Part shown: piece after piece, positions 8,212 through 17,044 of the stretch
Numbering within the stretch: position 1 is the stretch's first letter
Layout of the letters: every line of letters starts with the position of its first letter
Source: Streptomyces sp. TSRI0107
Lineage (GTDB): Bacteria; Actinomycetota; Actinomycetes; Streptomycetales; Streptomycetaceae
Reading direction: 5' to 3'
Assembly: GCF_001905845.1 (NCBI RefSeq)
Contig: NZ_LIVZ01000008.1
Span: forward strand, 62,001-126,000
Length of the DNA: 64,000 nt
Translations under genes and position numbers: made by a program
Notes under the pieces: generated by a model
The model's input: the letters and a program-made list of their open reading frames with translations, nothing else
What the model was told of the DNA's origin: nothing
Databases searched by the model: none

Positions 8212-9446
8212 CCGCGGTCCCCCTCCGGTCCGAGGCGCACCGGCAGCGACTCCAGCCCGTTCATGATGAACGTGCTCTGCGGCTTGATCTGCTCGGGCCG
8301 GACGGCCAGTTCCAGGTCCGGGAAGCGCCGGAACAGCGCGGGCAGCGCGATCTGGAGTTCGGCGCGCGCCAGCGGCATGCCGATGCAGCGGTAGATGCCG
8401 TGCCCGAAGGCGAGGTGGGTCTTGTCCTCCCGGGACAGCTCGAACCGGTCGGCGCCGGCTCCGTGGACCGAAGGGTCCCGGCCGATCGCGGCGAACGCGA
8501 CGAGCACGGGCTCGCCCTGCCGTATCGTCACACCGCCGAGCTCCACGTCCTCCGTGGCGAACCGGAACGGCAGATGGGCCACCGGGGCCTCGGCGCGCAG
8601 CGTCTCCTCGATCACGTCGTCCCAGGACGCCTCGCCCTTGCGCACCAGCTCGTACTGGTCCGGGTGGGTGAGCAGCGCGTGGACGGCGTTGCCGATGAGG
8701 TTCATCACCGGCTCGGTGCCCGTCGCGAGCATCAGGTGCAGGGTGCCCACGAGTTCGGACGGGCTCAGCCGGCTCCCGTTCGCCTCCTGGGCGGCGATCA
8801 GGTCGCTGGTGAGGTCGTCGCCGGGGCTGCGGCGCTTGCGTTCCACGAAGTCGTGCATCTGCCGGTGCCAGCGCTCGACGTTCGCCGCCGCCTCCTCGGG
8901 GCTGGTCGTGGTGTCGACGTTCACCTCACCGCCGCGCAGCAGTTCGGCGCGTTCCTCCTCGGGGACGCCGAAGAGGTCGGAGATGACCCGGGCGGGCAGC
9001 GGATGGGCGAAACGCCGCTTCAGGTCCACGGGCTCGCCGGGTGCCACGCCGGCCAGCTCGTCCAGCAGCTCCGCCGTCGCCCGCTCGATCATCGGGCGCA
9101 TCGCCTCGACCCGGCGCGGGGTGAACGCCTTGGCCGTCAGCCGCCGCAGCCGGCTGTGGTCGTTGCCGTGCGCCGTCGTCAGGTTGTCCATCAGCACCCA
9201 CCCGATCAGCGGGAAGTCCTCGCCGATCTCGCCCCGGCGGAACGCGGGCCAGTGCTTGCGGGGGTCCTTGGAGAACCGCGGGTCGCCGAGGACCCGCAGG
9301 GCGGCCTCGTAGCCGGTCACCGACCAGGCCGGTACCGACCCGGGCAGTTCGATCCGGGCCACCGGGCCCCGGCGGCGCAGTGTGGCCAGCTCGGCGTGGA
9401 TGTCGGAGCCGGTACGGTCGATGACGAGCGGGGGATGTTGGGTCAC
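8208..9446 (-). CDS. Cytochrome P450 with atypical I-helix (no conserved Thr)
   Basis: A 412-residue P450: heme loop FGHGIYRCIG with C354 and K-helix ETLR (281-284). The I-helix reads ATGTEP (241-246) where most P450s have AGxET, so the proton-delivery Thr is replaced by Pro. Such replacements are known in the CYP107-type subgroup, where substrate hydroxyls can help oxygen activation. The GTG start is preceded by GGGAGG. It sits between the flavin monooxygenase (37 nt) and the alcohol dehydrogenase (4-nt overlap). No ferredoxin is encoded next to it. Confidence 0.94.
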   Translation of the reverse strand: MTQHPPLVIDRTGSDIHAELATLRRRGPVARIELPGSVPAWSVTGYEAALRVLGDPRFSKDPRKHWPAFRRGEIGEDFPLIGWVLMDNLTTAHGNDHSRLRRLTAKAFTPRRVEAMRPMIERATAELLDELAGVAPGEPVDLKRRFAHPLPARVISDLFGVPEEERAELLRGGEVNVDTTTSPEEAAANVERWHRQMHDFVERKRRSPGDDLTSDLIAAQEANGSRLSPSELVGTLHLMLATGTEPVMNLIGNAVHALLTHPDQYELVRKGEASWDDVIEETLRAEAPVAHLPFRFATEDVELGGVTIRQGEPVLVAFAAIGRDPSVHGAGADRFELSREDKTHLAFGHGIYRCIGMPLARAELQIALPALFRRFPDLELAVRPEQIKPQSTFIMNGLESLPVRLGPEGDRG

Positions 9447-9483
9447 AACGGCCTCCCAGGATGAGGGCGCGAGCCCGCGTCGG

Positions 9484-10659
9484 CTACACGTAGAGGGTGT
9501 TCGGCTCGAGCCCGCAGGCGACCCGCCCGTACAGCTCGAAGTTGGTGTTCGGATGCAGGATCGCGTGCAGGTTGAGCGTCTGGACGTCGCGCTCGATGCG
9601 CTGGATCGGCACCGTGGTGAAGACCGACGAGCCGCCGCTGGCGTCGTTGAGGATGTCCACGGCCTCCTTGGCGCGCCGGCAGACCGACCCCAGGTCGAGC
9701 CGTACGCGGGCGCGCTCCTCCAGCGTCCACGGCTTGCCGGCGGCGGCGTTGGCGTCCACCAGGCCGGCGGCGCGCCGGGCGTGGAACTCCGCCTCGTCGA
9801 TCCTGGTGACGGCCTCGGCGACCTGGAGGTGCGTCACGGGCGCCTCGGCCTGGTTCTCGTACGTGGTGTAGGTGATCTTCCGGCCCGGCAGCCGCTCGAA
9901 GAAGCTCTCCTTGGCGGCGCGGGCCAGCCCCACGGCGGGCGCGGAGATGGTGGCGCAGGCGGTGGCCATGAACGGCGCCCGGAACACCGGCGAGTCCGCG
10001 TTGGCCTGGGAGCGGTGCTGCCCCTGGAGGACCGGGCCCATGGGCAGGACGCGCGCCTCGGGGACGAACAGGTCCCGGGCCACCGTGGTGACGCTGCCGG
10101 AGGCGCGCAGGCCCGCCGTGTGCCAGTCGTCGACGATCTCCAGGTCCGCGACCGGGATCGCCACCATGACCGGCTGCGGCCCCTCCGGGGTGAGCAGTAC
10201 CGCCGCGTTCGTGTTCCACGAGCTGTGCAGCACACCCGAGTTGAACGACCACTTGCCGTTCAGCAGGACGCCGCCCTCGGCCGGCACGGCGGTCGCGGTC
10301 GGGCTCAGGATGCCGGACACCCGCACGCCGGGCTTGGCGAAGATCTCGTCCTGGACCTCGTCGGGGAACAGCCCGGCCATCCAGGTGCTGATCGCGAAGA
10401 CCGACATGACCCAGGCGGTGGATCCGTCGCCGCGGCCCAGCTCGGCGATCACGTCGACCACCGTGCGCATGTCGGACTCGTAGCCGCCGTACCGGGTGGG
10501 AACCCGCAGGTTCAGCAGCCCGGACTCGGTCAGCGCGTCGAGGTTCTCCTCGTGGAGGCGCCGGTTCTCCTCCCCCCACAGCGCGTTCTTCTGCAGCAGC
10601 GGCACCAACTCCGCGGCGCGGTCGATCAGTTCCTGCCGGGACGGGATCTCGTTCGGCAT
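9484..10659 (-). CDS. Flavin-dependent monooxygenase of acyl-CoA-dehydrogenase fold (HsaA/ActVA-ORF5-like)
   Basis: A 391-residue protein with the acyl-CoA-dehydrogenase-like fold used by two-component FMNH2 monooxygenases: LRVPTRYGGYESD at the N-terminus, GDGSTAWV, WSFNSG and DDWHTAGLRASGS motifs, and a C-terminus ending NTNFELYGRV. The central WHT.GLRASGS stretch favours the hydroxylase branch over true acyl-CoA dehydrogenases. The ATG at 10659 is chosen over an in-frame start at 10716 because GGAGGA lies just before it. It needs reduced flavin from a reductase not seen here. It is the first gene of the monooxygenase-P450-dehydrogenase operon. Confidence 0.85.
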   Translation of the reverse strand: MPNEIPSRQELIDRAAELVPLLQKNALWGEENRRLHEENLDALTESGLLNLRVPTRYGGYESDMRTVVDVIAELGRGDGSTAWVMSVFAISTWMAGLFPDEVQDEIFAKPGVRVSGILSPTATAVPAEGGVLLNGKWSFNSGVLHSSWNTNAAVLLTPEGPQPVMVAIPVADLEIVDDWHTAGLRASGSVTTVARDLFVPEARVLPMGPVLQGQHRSQANADSPVFRAPFMATACATISAPAVGLARAAKESFFERLPGRKITYTTYENQAEAPVTHLQVAEAVTRIDEAEFHARRAAGLVDANAAAGKPWTLEERARVRLDLGSVCRRAKEAVDILNDASGGSSVFTTVPIQRIERDVQTLNLHAILHPNTNFELYGRVACGLEPNTLYV

Positions 10660-10865
10660 CAGCGGGTCTCCTCCGGGACGACATGGCCGGGTGATCGGCC
10701 CCGTCGAGGCTGGCATCCGGGCGGGGCACCCGCATCTCCCTGGTTGCGGCGCCCCGCGCGGCCGGGCCGTCCGTGACCGGGCGCAATCGGGAAGATGCAG
10801 CCCGCCGTGGCGGCGTGTGAGCCTGACCGTCGTCCGGAAGTCGACCGCTGCCGAAGGAGAGACCC
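10660..10865. promoter_or_regulatory. Divergent promoter region for the two oxidative operons
   Basis: A 206-bp gap separates the minus-strand flavin monooxygenase from the plus-strand NTF2-like gene. Promoters for both directions must lie here. GAAGGAGA serves as the ribosome site for the plus-strand gene. I could not fix clear -35/-10 boxes. Confidence 0.5.
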
Positions 10866-11282
10866 ATGGCCGCCACCCCGTCGTTGGACACCGGCGACAC
10901 CGCCGCGCTGCGCGCCGTCCCGCAACACATCGTCGAGGCCTGGGCGGAGCACGACGCCGACCGGTTCGCCGAGGTCTTCACCGAGAACGCGACCCTGATC
11001 CTGCCCGGCGACGTCTTCCTGACCAGCCGTGAGGAGATCCGGGCCTTCATGCGCGAGGCCTACTCCGGCGCGTTCAAGGGGACCCGGGTGACCGGCGAAC
11101 CGGTGTCGGTCCGGCTGCTCGGGCCCGGCGTCGCCGCGCTCGTCACCCGGGGCGGGGTGCTGGCCCCCGGGGACACCGAGCCGGCGCCCGCCCGTGCGAT
11201 CCGCGCGACCTGGGTCCTGGTGAAGGAGGGCGCCGACTGGCGCATCGCCTCCTACCAGAACACCCCCATAGCCGCCGCGTGA
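10866..11282 (+). CDS. NTF2/SnoaL-like protein, SgcJ/EcaC family
   Basis: A 138-residue protein of NTF2 fold: a helical N-terminus with IVEAWAEHDADRFAEVFTENATL, a central SREEIRAFMREAY helix and a C-terminal strand ATWVLVKEGADWRIASYQNTP. This is characteristic of the SgcJ/EcaC family found beside enediyne, polyether and other polyketide genes. NTF2-fold proteins act as cyclases, isomerases or epoxide hydrolases (for example MonB-type), but the precise activity here is unknown. It is the first gene of a plus-strand run with an epoxidase and an epoxide hydrolase, separated from the epoxidase by 40 nt. Confidence 0.85.
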   Translation: MAATPSLDTGDTAALRAVPQHIVEAWAEHDADRFAEVFTENATLILPGDVFLTSREEIRAFMREAYSGAFKGTRVTGEPVSVRLLGPGVAALVTRGGVLAPGDTEPAPARAIRATWVLVKEGADWRIASYQNTPIAAA

Positions 11283-11322
11283 CCGGGTCCGGCGGGCAAA
11301 CCCGCGGAAGGAGGTACCGGCG

Positions 11323-12714
11323 ATGGGCCGCCATGTAGGGGATCGCGCGGTCGTGCTCGGCGGCAGCATGGCCGGATTGCTGGCCGCCACCGTACTGACC
11401 GAGTCGTACACGGAGGTCCTGGTCGTCGACCGGGACCGGCTGGACGGTGTCACCGAGGCACGGCGCGGCGCCCCGCACGGACGCCACGCGCACGGCCTGG
11501 TGGCCCGCGGCCAGCAGATCTTCGAGGAACTGTTCCCCGGTCTGACCGAGGAACTGAGCGCGGCGGGTGTCCGGCCGGGTGACTTCGGCAGCGCCATCCG
11601 CTGGTACTTCAACGGCCACCGGCTCGCGACCGGTCACTCGGGACTGCTGTCGGTGCCCGCGACGCGGCCGGTGCTGGAGTACCACGTCCGCCGCCGGGTC
11701 CAGGACATGCCCCAGGTCACCTTCCTGGAGGGACACGACATCCTCGGCCTGGAGACCTCCGCGGACCGGCGCCGGGTCACCGGCGCCCGCGTCCAGCGCC
11801 AGGACGGCGGATCCCCCGAGGTGCTGGCGGCCGACCTGGTCGTCGACATCACCGGACGGGGCTCGCGCACCCCGGTCTGGCTGGAGGAGCTCGGCTACGC
11901 GCGCCCCGAGGAGACCAGGATCAAGATCGACCTGGCCTACACCACCCGCCACTTCGCCCTGGACACCGACCCGTTCGGCGAGGAGCTGGCGATCATCCCG
12001 GTGGCGACCCCCTCGCATCCGCGGGGCGCGTTCTTCTACCGGGTGCCCGGCGACGACGGCCAGGTGCAGCTGTCGCTGACCGGCATCCTCGGCGACCATC
12101 CGCCGGCCGACCTGGACGGGTTCCTCGCCTACACCCGGTCACTGCCGGTGCCGGACATCTACGAGGCCGTCCGCCGGGCCACCCCGACCCTCGACTCGGG
12201 AACCTTCAAGTTCCCCGCCAGCGTGCGCCGCCACTACGAGCGGCTGACCCGCTTCCCGGAGAACTTCCTGGTCATGGGCGACGCCGTGTGCAGCTTCAAC
12301 CCCGTCTACGGGCAGGGCATGTCCGTCGCGGCACTCGAGACGCTCGCCCTGCGGCGGCAGCTGAGGTCCGGCACACCCGACTTCCGGCGCTTCTTCCAGG
12401 AGGTCGCGACCGCCGTCGACGCGCCGTGGGAGTTCGCCGCCGGCGCCGATCTCGGCTACCGCGGTGTCGAGGGACACCGGACGCCCCGCATCCGGATGGC
12501 CAACGCCTATGTCGACCGGCTGCACCGCGCCGCCACCCACGACGCCGAACTCACCAACGCGTTCATCCGCGCCGCCGGTCTGATCGACCCCCCGGCCGCG
12601 CTGATGCGGCCCAGGACCCTGTTCCGCGTCCTGCGCCACTCGTTCCGCCGCCCGGCGGGCGCGGCCACCCCCGCCACCTCCGAACCGACCCAGGTCGTAC
12701 GACGGCCCAGCTGA
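11323..12714 (+). CDS. FAD-dependent epoxidase-like monooxygenase (MonCI/LasC relative)
   Basis: A 463-residue flavoprotein: an FAD-binding dinucleotide motif VLGGSMAGLLAA at the N-terminus, a RHAHGLVARG active-site segment, DITGRGSRTPVWL in the middle and the second FAD motif GDAVCSFNPVYGQGMS near residue 325. This pattern is shared with the polyether epoxidases MonCI and LasC and with related uncharacterised actinobacterial flavoproteins. It would use FAD, NAD(P)H and O2 to epoxidise an alkene or hydroxylate. A perfect AAGGAGGT ribosome site precedes the ATG. The next gene is an epoxide hydrolase 11 nt downstream, supporting an epoxide intermediate. Confidence 0.85.
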   Translation: MGRHVGDRAVVLGGSMAGLLAATVLTESYTEVLVVDRDRLDGVTEARRGAPHGRHAHGLVARGQQIFEELFPGLTEELSAAGVRPGDFGSAIRWYFNGHRLATGHSGLLSVPATRPVLEYHVRRRVQDMPQVTFLEGHDILGLETSADRRRVTGARVQRQDGGSPEVLAADLVVDITGRGSRTPVWLEELGYARPEETRIKIDLAYTTRHFALDTDPFGEELAIIPVATPSHPRGAFFYRVPGDDGQVQLSLTGILGDHPPADLDGFLAYTRSLPVPDIYEAVRRATPTLDSGTFKFPASVRRHYERLTRFPENFLVMGDAVCSFNPVYGQGMSVAALETLALRRQLRSGTPDFRRFFQEVATAVDAPWEFAAGADLGYRGVEGHRTPRIRMANAYVDRLHRAATHDAELTNAFIRAAGLIDPPAALMRPRTLFRVLRHSFRRPAGAATPATSEPTQVVRRPS

Positions 12715-12725
12715 GAGGCGTTGCC

Positions 12726-13883
12726 ATGCGTCCCTTCCATATCGCTGTCCCGCAGGATGCCGTGGACGACCTGGAGCGCAGGCTCGCCGCCACGCGCTGG
12801 CCCGACGAACTGCCCGGCGCGGGCTGGCAGCGAGGCGTCCCCGTCGGCTACCTGAAGGAACTCGCCGAGTACTGGCGCACCGGCTTCAAGTGGCGCCGGG
12901 TCGAGGAACACCTCAACGCGTTCCCGCAGTTCCTCACCGAGATCGACGGCGTCGACATCCACTTCCTGCACATCCGCTCGCCCGAGCCGGACGCCATGCC
13001 GCTGATCGTCACACACGGCTGGCCCGGCTCGGTCGCCGAGTTCCTCGACGTGATCGGGCCGCTGACCGATCCGCGCAGCCACGGCGGCGACCCCGCCGAC
13101 GCGTTCCACCTGGTCATCCCCTCACTGCCCGGCTACGGCTTCTCCGGCCGCCCCCGGGAGGCCGGGTGGGACACCGAGAGGGTCGGCCGCGCCTGGGCCG
13201 CCCTGATGGAACGGCTCGGCTACCGGCGCTACCTCGTCCAGGGCGGCGACTGGGGCATGCCCGTCTCGCTGCGCACCGCACTGGCCGACCCCGAGCACGT
13301 CGCGGGCGTCCACCTCAACATGCTCGCCACCATGCCGCCGCAGGACCCGGCCGAGTTCGCGCGGCTGGACCCCGAGGACCGGGCCCGGCTGGAGTTCGCG
13401 GCCCACTTCGAGCAGGACGGCGCCGGGTGGCGGAAGATCCAGTCCACCCGTCCGCAGACCCTCGCCTACGGACTCACCGACTCCCCGGTCGGCCAGCTGG
13501 CCTGGATCGTCGAGAAGTTCAAGGAGTGGACGGCGGCCGAGTCGGCGGCGGAGATCCCGGTGAGCCGCGACTGGCTGCTGACCAACGTCTCGATCTACTG
13601 GTTCACCGCCTCCGCCGGCCCGAGCGCCCAGCTCTACTACGAGTCCAACCGGCTGGACGCCGACTTCCTCCGCACCTGGGCGGGCCCGTGGCCGCTGGCC
13701 ATGCCCGCCGGGGTGGCCGTGTTCCCCCACGACGCGGTGCGGCCGATCCGCCGCTGGGCGGAGCGGATCCTCCCCACGCTCACCCACTGGTCCTCCTACG
13801 ACCGGGGCGGGCACTTCGCCGCCCTGGAGCAGCCGGACCTGTTCGTCGGCGATGTGCGGGCGTTCGCGCGCAGCCTGCGCTGA
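12726..13883 (+). CDS. Alpha/beta-hydrolase epoxide hydrolase (EHN type)
   Basis: A 385-residue epoxide hydrolase with the N-terminal EHN domain (residues 3-110) and alpha/beta-hydrolase core. The oxyanion motif HGWPGS is at 97-102, the nucleophile is D175 in GGDWG and the general base is H363 in RGGHFAALEQP. These match microsomal-type epoxide hydrolases that open epoxides to diols. The ATG at 12726 follows GAGAGGCG; longer in-frame starts lie inside the epoxidase gene. No signal peptide is seen, so it acts in the cytoplasm, probably on the product of the upstream flavoprotein. Confidence 0.93.
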   Translation: MRPFHIAVPQDAVDDLERRLAATRWPDELPGAGWQRGVPVGYLKELAEYWRTGFKWRRVEEHLNAFPQFLTEIDGVDIHFLHIRSPEPDAMPLIVTHGWPGSVAEFLDVIGPLTDPRSHGGDPADAFHLVIPSLPGYGFSGRPREAGWDTERVGRAWAALMERLGYRRYLVQGGDWGMPVSLRTALADPEHVAGVHLNMLATMPPQDPAEFARLDPEDRARLEFAAHFEQDGAGWRKIQSTRPQTLAYGLTDSPVGQLAWIVEKFKEWTAAESAAEIPVSRDWLLTNVSIYWFTASAGPSAQLYYESNRLDADFLRTWAGPWPLAMPAGVAVFPHDAVRPIRRWAERILPTLTHWSSYDRGGHFAALEQPDLFVGDVRAFARSLR

Positions 13884-13971
13884 GCCCGCGGCCGTCCATC
13901 CCACCCGGGACGCAAGAGCACTTCGACCAGCCCGGATCCACGGACCGGCACCGGGCGGAAATGAGGCCGGC

Positions 13972-15567
13972 TTGACAGCCAACACAGACAAAGGCGCCCG
14001 CGGGACCCGCCGGGGCAGACAGATCGCGGGAGGCCGGATCACCCTGACCGGGCTGGCCGTCCTCGCCCTGCTCGTCGGATCGGGATACACCGGTCCGCAG
14101 AGCGCCGGGGCGCAGGCGGAGGAACCGCCGGCCTCGTCCCGGCACGGGCGGGCGACCGACTGGCCCATCGCCAACGGCGACCTCTCCAACACCCGGGCCA
14201 CCACCCGGACCCCGATCAACTCCAAGAACGTCGACGATCTGAAGGTGAAGTGGCGGCTGCCGCTGAAGGGCAACCCCACCTTCGCCGGCCTGATGGCCTC
14301 CAACCCGATCGTGGTGGGCTCGACGGTCTACGCCATCGACCTCAACTCGAACATCTACGCGGTCGACAAGGAGACCGGCAAGGTCCGCTGGAAGCGCGAG
14401 TTCGACGATCCCAACGTCGGCCCGAACGGCGTCGCCTACCGCGACGGAGTGCTCCTCGGCACCACCTTCACCAGCGCCTTCGCCCTGGACGCGCGGACCG
14501 GCCGCACCCTGTGGACGAGGAAGCTGATCGACGCCGGCAAGGGCGGCATCGACGTCGCCCCCCAGGTCTACGGCGACACCGTCGTGGTCAGCACCGTCCC
14601 GTCGACCTTCGGCGAGTACGTGGCCGGCACGATGGGCGTCGTCTGGGCCCTCGACATCGCCACCGGCGAACCCAAGTGGAGCTTCAACACCGTCAAGGAC
14701 GGCGACCTGTGGGGCCACCCGGAGATCAACTCCGGCGGCGGCCTGTGGTTCCCGCCCGCCATCGACAAGAAGGGCCGGATCTTCCTGGCCGTCGGCAACC
14801 CGGCGCCCATGCCCGGCACACCCGAGTACCCCAACGGCTCCAGCCGGCCGGGCCCCAACCTGTACACCAACTCCCTGGTGGCCCTGGACGCCCGCACCGG
14901 GAAGCTGCTCTGGTACCAGCAGGCCCTGCCGCACGACATACGCGACTACGACCTCCAGATCTCGCCCATCGTCACCACCGTCCCGGTCCGGGGCGTGAAG
15001 ACCGAGGTCGTGATCACGGCGGGCAAGATGGGCAAGGTCTTCGCCTACCGCGCCGACGACGGCAAGCCGCTGTGGACCCGTTCGCTCGGCATCCACCAGA
15101 ACGACGTGGGCCCGCTGCCGGACGAACCGGTCACCATCTATCCGGGCGTCCTCGGCGGGGTCGAGACACCGATGGCCGCCGCGCGGGGACGGGTCTTCGT
15201 GCCCTGGGTCGACCTGCCGGCCGAGATGAGCGCCACCGGTGGCATGACCTATCCGGGCACGGACGGGGGCCGCGGCGGACTCGCGGCGCTCGACACGAGG
15301 ACCGGCGAGGTGCGCTGGAAGGCCGATCTGCCGCAGATGCCGCTCGGCGCCGCGACCGTCGCCAACGACGTGGTCTTCTGCAGCACCTACGACGGGCAGA
15401 TCTTCGCCTTCGACACCCGCACCGGCGCCACCCTGTGGCGGACGACCGCGTCGGCCGGCATCAACTCCTTCCCCGCCATCAGCGGCGACACGCTCCTGGT
15501 GGGCGCGGGCGTCGCCGGTGACTCCGAGGACGCGCGGCCCGAACTCATCGCCTACTCGCTGGACTGA
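13972..15567 (+). CDS. Exported PQQ-repeat beta-propeller protein (quinoprotein dehydrogenase-like)
   Basis: A 531-residue protein starting at a TTG preceded by GAGG 5 nt upstream; earlier in-frame starts would overlap the hydrolase. A hydrophobic segment at about residues 22-38 is a signal peptide or membrane anchor. The rest is a beta-propeller with repeated TGKxxW blades (TGKVRW, TGRTLW, TGEPKW, TGKLLW, DGKPLW, TGEVRW, TGATLW). The HDIRDYDLQ motif resembles the conserved HD..DYD segment of quinoprotein alcohol dehydrogenases. It could oxidise an exported alcohol, but PQQ or Ca2+ binding cannot be proven from sequence. It is the last gene of the epoxidase operon. Confidence 0.82.
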   Translation: MTANTDKGARGTRRGRQIAGGRITLTGLAVLALLVGSGYTGPQSAGAQAEEPPASSRHGRATDWPIANGDLSNTRATTRTPINSKNVDDLKVKWRLPLKGNPTFAGLMASNPIVVGSTVYAIDLNSNIYAVDKETGKVRWKREFDDPNVGPNGVAYRDGVLLGTTFTSAFALDARTGRTLWTRKLIDAGKGGIDVAPQVYGDTVVVSTVPSTFGEYVAGTMGVVWALDIATGEPKWSFNTVKDGDLWGHPEINSGGGLWFPPAIDKKGRIFLAVGNPAPMPGTPEYPNGSSRPGPNLYTNSLVALDARTGKLLWYQQALPHDIRDYDLQISPIVTTVPVRGVKTEVVITAGKMGKVFAYRADDGKPLWTRSLGIHQNDVGPLPDEPVTIYPGVLGGVETPMAAARGRVFVPWVDLPAEMSATGGMTYPGTDGGRGGLAALDTRTGEVRWKADLPQMPLGAATVANDVVFCSTYDGQIFAFDTRTGATLWRTTASAGINSFPAISGDTLLVGAGVAGDSEDARPELIAYSLD

Positions 15568-15588
15568 GCGCCCGCCCAGAGCACGAGT

Positions 15589-15618
15589 GAGCGTCCGCAC
15601 CGACCGGTGCGGACGCTC
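15589..15618. terminator. Hairpin terminator between convergent operons
   Basis: A perfect 12-bp inverted repeat GAGCGTCCGCAC / GTGCGGACGCTC with a 6-nt loop is followed by a pyrimidine-rich stretch GACTTCTTCT on the plus strand. It separates the PQQ-propeller gene from the convergent ebo-type operon. Confidence 0.85.
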
Positions 15619-15643
15619 GACTTCTTCTAGGAGGCGGGTGAGT

Positions 15644-17044
15644 TCACTCGCGAGCCGCGGACGGCAGTCCCTGGAGGCGCAGCACCAGGTCCGCCACGTC
15701 GACCGCGCGGACCTCGCCGGCGGACGTCAGCTCGGGCCGCCAGTCCGCTTCGGAGCAGAGCACCACGGGACCGTCGGACGGCGAGTCCGGGAGGCGTCCG
15801 TGCGACCCGCGGACACAGGACGGGTCCAGCGGCACCGCGTTCATGGTGTAGCGCAGGCCCAGCTTCTTACGGGCCAGACCGAGCGCAGCCTTCGCCTTGA
15901 CCAGCCGGTCCGCCGGGTCGAAGAACAGTTCCGCCGGGTCGTAGCCCGGCTTGCGGTGGATCTCGACCGAGCGGGCGAAGTCGGGTGCCCGGGCGTCGTC
16001 CAGCCAGTAGTAGTAGGTGAACCAGGAGTCCGGCTCGGCGACCACGACCAGCTCACCGGAGCGGGGATGGTCCAGCCCGTACGCCGCCTGCTCCGCGCGG
16101 CCCAGCACCTCGGCCACGCCGGGCAGCCGGGTGAGCAGGTCGCGCACCTTCGGCACGTCGGCGTCGTCGGCGACGTACACGTGCGCGGTCTGGTGGTCGG
16201 CCACGGCGAACGCCCGCGACGCCCACGGGTCGAGGTACTCCATCCCCGCCTGCTCGTACACCTCCAGCCAGCCGTCGCGGCGCAGCGCGCGGTTGACGTC
16301 CACCGGGCGGTCGACCGGGGTGATGCCGTACTCGCTCAGCGCGACCACGGCGGCGCCCTCCTCGTCGGCCTGTTCCAGCAGCGGCGCGAGTTCCGCGTCG
16401 ACGGCGCGGGCGGCGGCCGCGGCCTGCGGGGAGTGCGGGCCGAAGCGCTGGAGGTCGTAGTCCAGATGCGGCACGTAGACCAGCAGCAGGTCCGGGCGCT
16501 CGGTGCGCAGGATGCGGCGGGCGGCCGCGATGATCCACCGGCTGGAGGCCAGCCCGGCGGTCGGCCCCCAGTACCGGAACAGCGGAAACGGGCCCAGCTC
16601 CGCGGTGAGCCGGTCGTGCAGCGCGGGCGGCCGGGTGTAGCAGTCGGGCGACTTGCGTCCGTCGGCGTGGTAGACGGGGCGCGGGGTCACCAGTACGTCG
16701 GTGGAGGCGCCCATGGCGTACCACCAGCAGACGTTGGCCGCGCGGTAGCCGGGACGCGCGGCGCGGGCGGTCTCCCACAGCTTCGGGCCCTGGACCAGCC
16801 GGTTGTGCTGCCGCCACAGGTGGACCTCGCCCAGCTCGCGGAAGTACCAGCCGTTGCCGACGACGCCGTGCCCGGCGGGCAGCCGCCCGGTGAGCAGCGT
16901 GGACTGGACGCTGCACGTCACGGCGGGCAGGACGGTGCGCAGCGGCGCGGACCCGCCCCGCGCCGCGAGGCGGGAGAGGTTCGGCATGTACGGCAGCAGA
17001 CGCGGCGTCAGCCCGACCACGTCCAGGAGCACCACGGGCCTCAT
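15644..17044 (-). CDS. Alkaline-phosphatase-fold nucleotide pyrophosphatase/phosphodiesterase (EboF-like)
   Basis: A 466-residue member of the type I phosphodiesterase/nucleotide pyrophosphatase branch of the alkaline phosphatase superfamily: N-terminal metal-site strand VVLLDVVGLTP, MPNLSRLA, then PAVTCSVQSTLLTG containing the Thr nucleophile (VTCSVQ), PHLDYD, ALSEYGI and ADHQTAHVYV metal-ligand segments. The ATG overlaps the upstream EboE stop by 4 nt. In described ebo clusters a phosphodiesterase of this superfamily is the last gene. It would cleave a phosphodiester or phosphate from the pathway intermediate. Last gene of a seven-gene coupled operon. Confidence 0.85.
   Translation of the reverse strand: MRPVVLLDVVGLTPRLLPYMPNLSRLAARGGSAPLRTVLPAVTCSVQSTLLTGRLPAGHGVVGNGWYFRELGEVHLWRQHNRLVQGPKLWETARAARPGYRAANVCWWYAMGASTDVLVTPRPVYHADGRKSPDCYTRPPALHDRLTAELGPFPLFRYWGPTAGLASSRWIIAAARRILRTERPDLLLVYVPHLDYDLQRFGPHSPQAAAAARAVDAELAPLLEQADEEGAAVVALSEYGITPVDRPVDVNRALRRDGWLEVYEQAGMEYLDPWASRAFAVADHQTAHVYVADDADVPKVRDLLTRLPGVAEVLGRAEQAAYGLDHPRSGELVVVAEPDSWFTYYYWLDDARAPDFARSVEIHRKPGYDPAELFFDPADRLVKAKAALGLARKKLGLRYTMNAVPLDPSCVRGSHGRLPDSPSDGPVVLCSEADWRPELTSAGEVRAVDVADLVLRLQGLPSAARE

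Noticed and set aside
9484..10659. Interpretation as a true acyl-CoA dehydrogenase
   Set aside because: The fold is shared, but the WHTAGLRASGS region and the monooxygenase/P450/dehydrogenase neighbours fit flavin-dependent hydroxylases better, and no fatty-acid genes are nearby.
1..15567. A complete biosynthetic gene cluster with a core synthase
   Set aside because: Only tailoring, transport and regulatory genes are visible; no PKS, NRPS, terpene synthase or RiPP precursor can be supported in this window.
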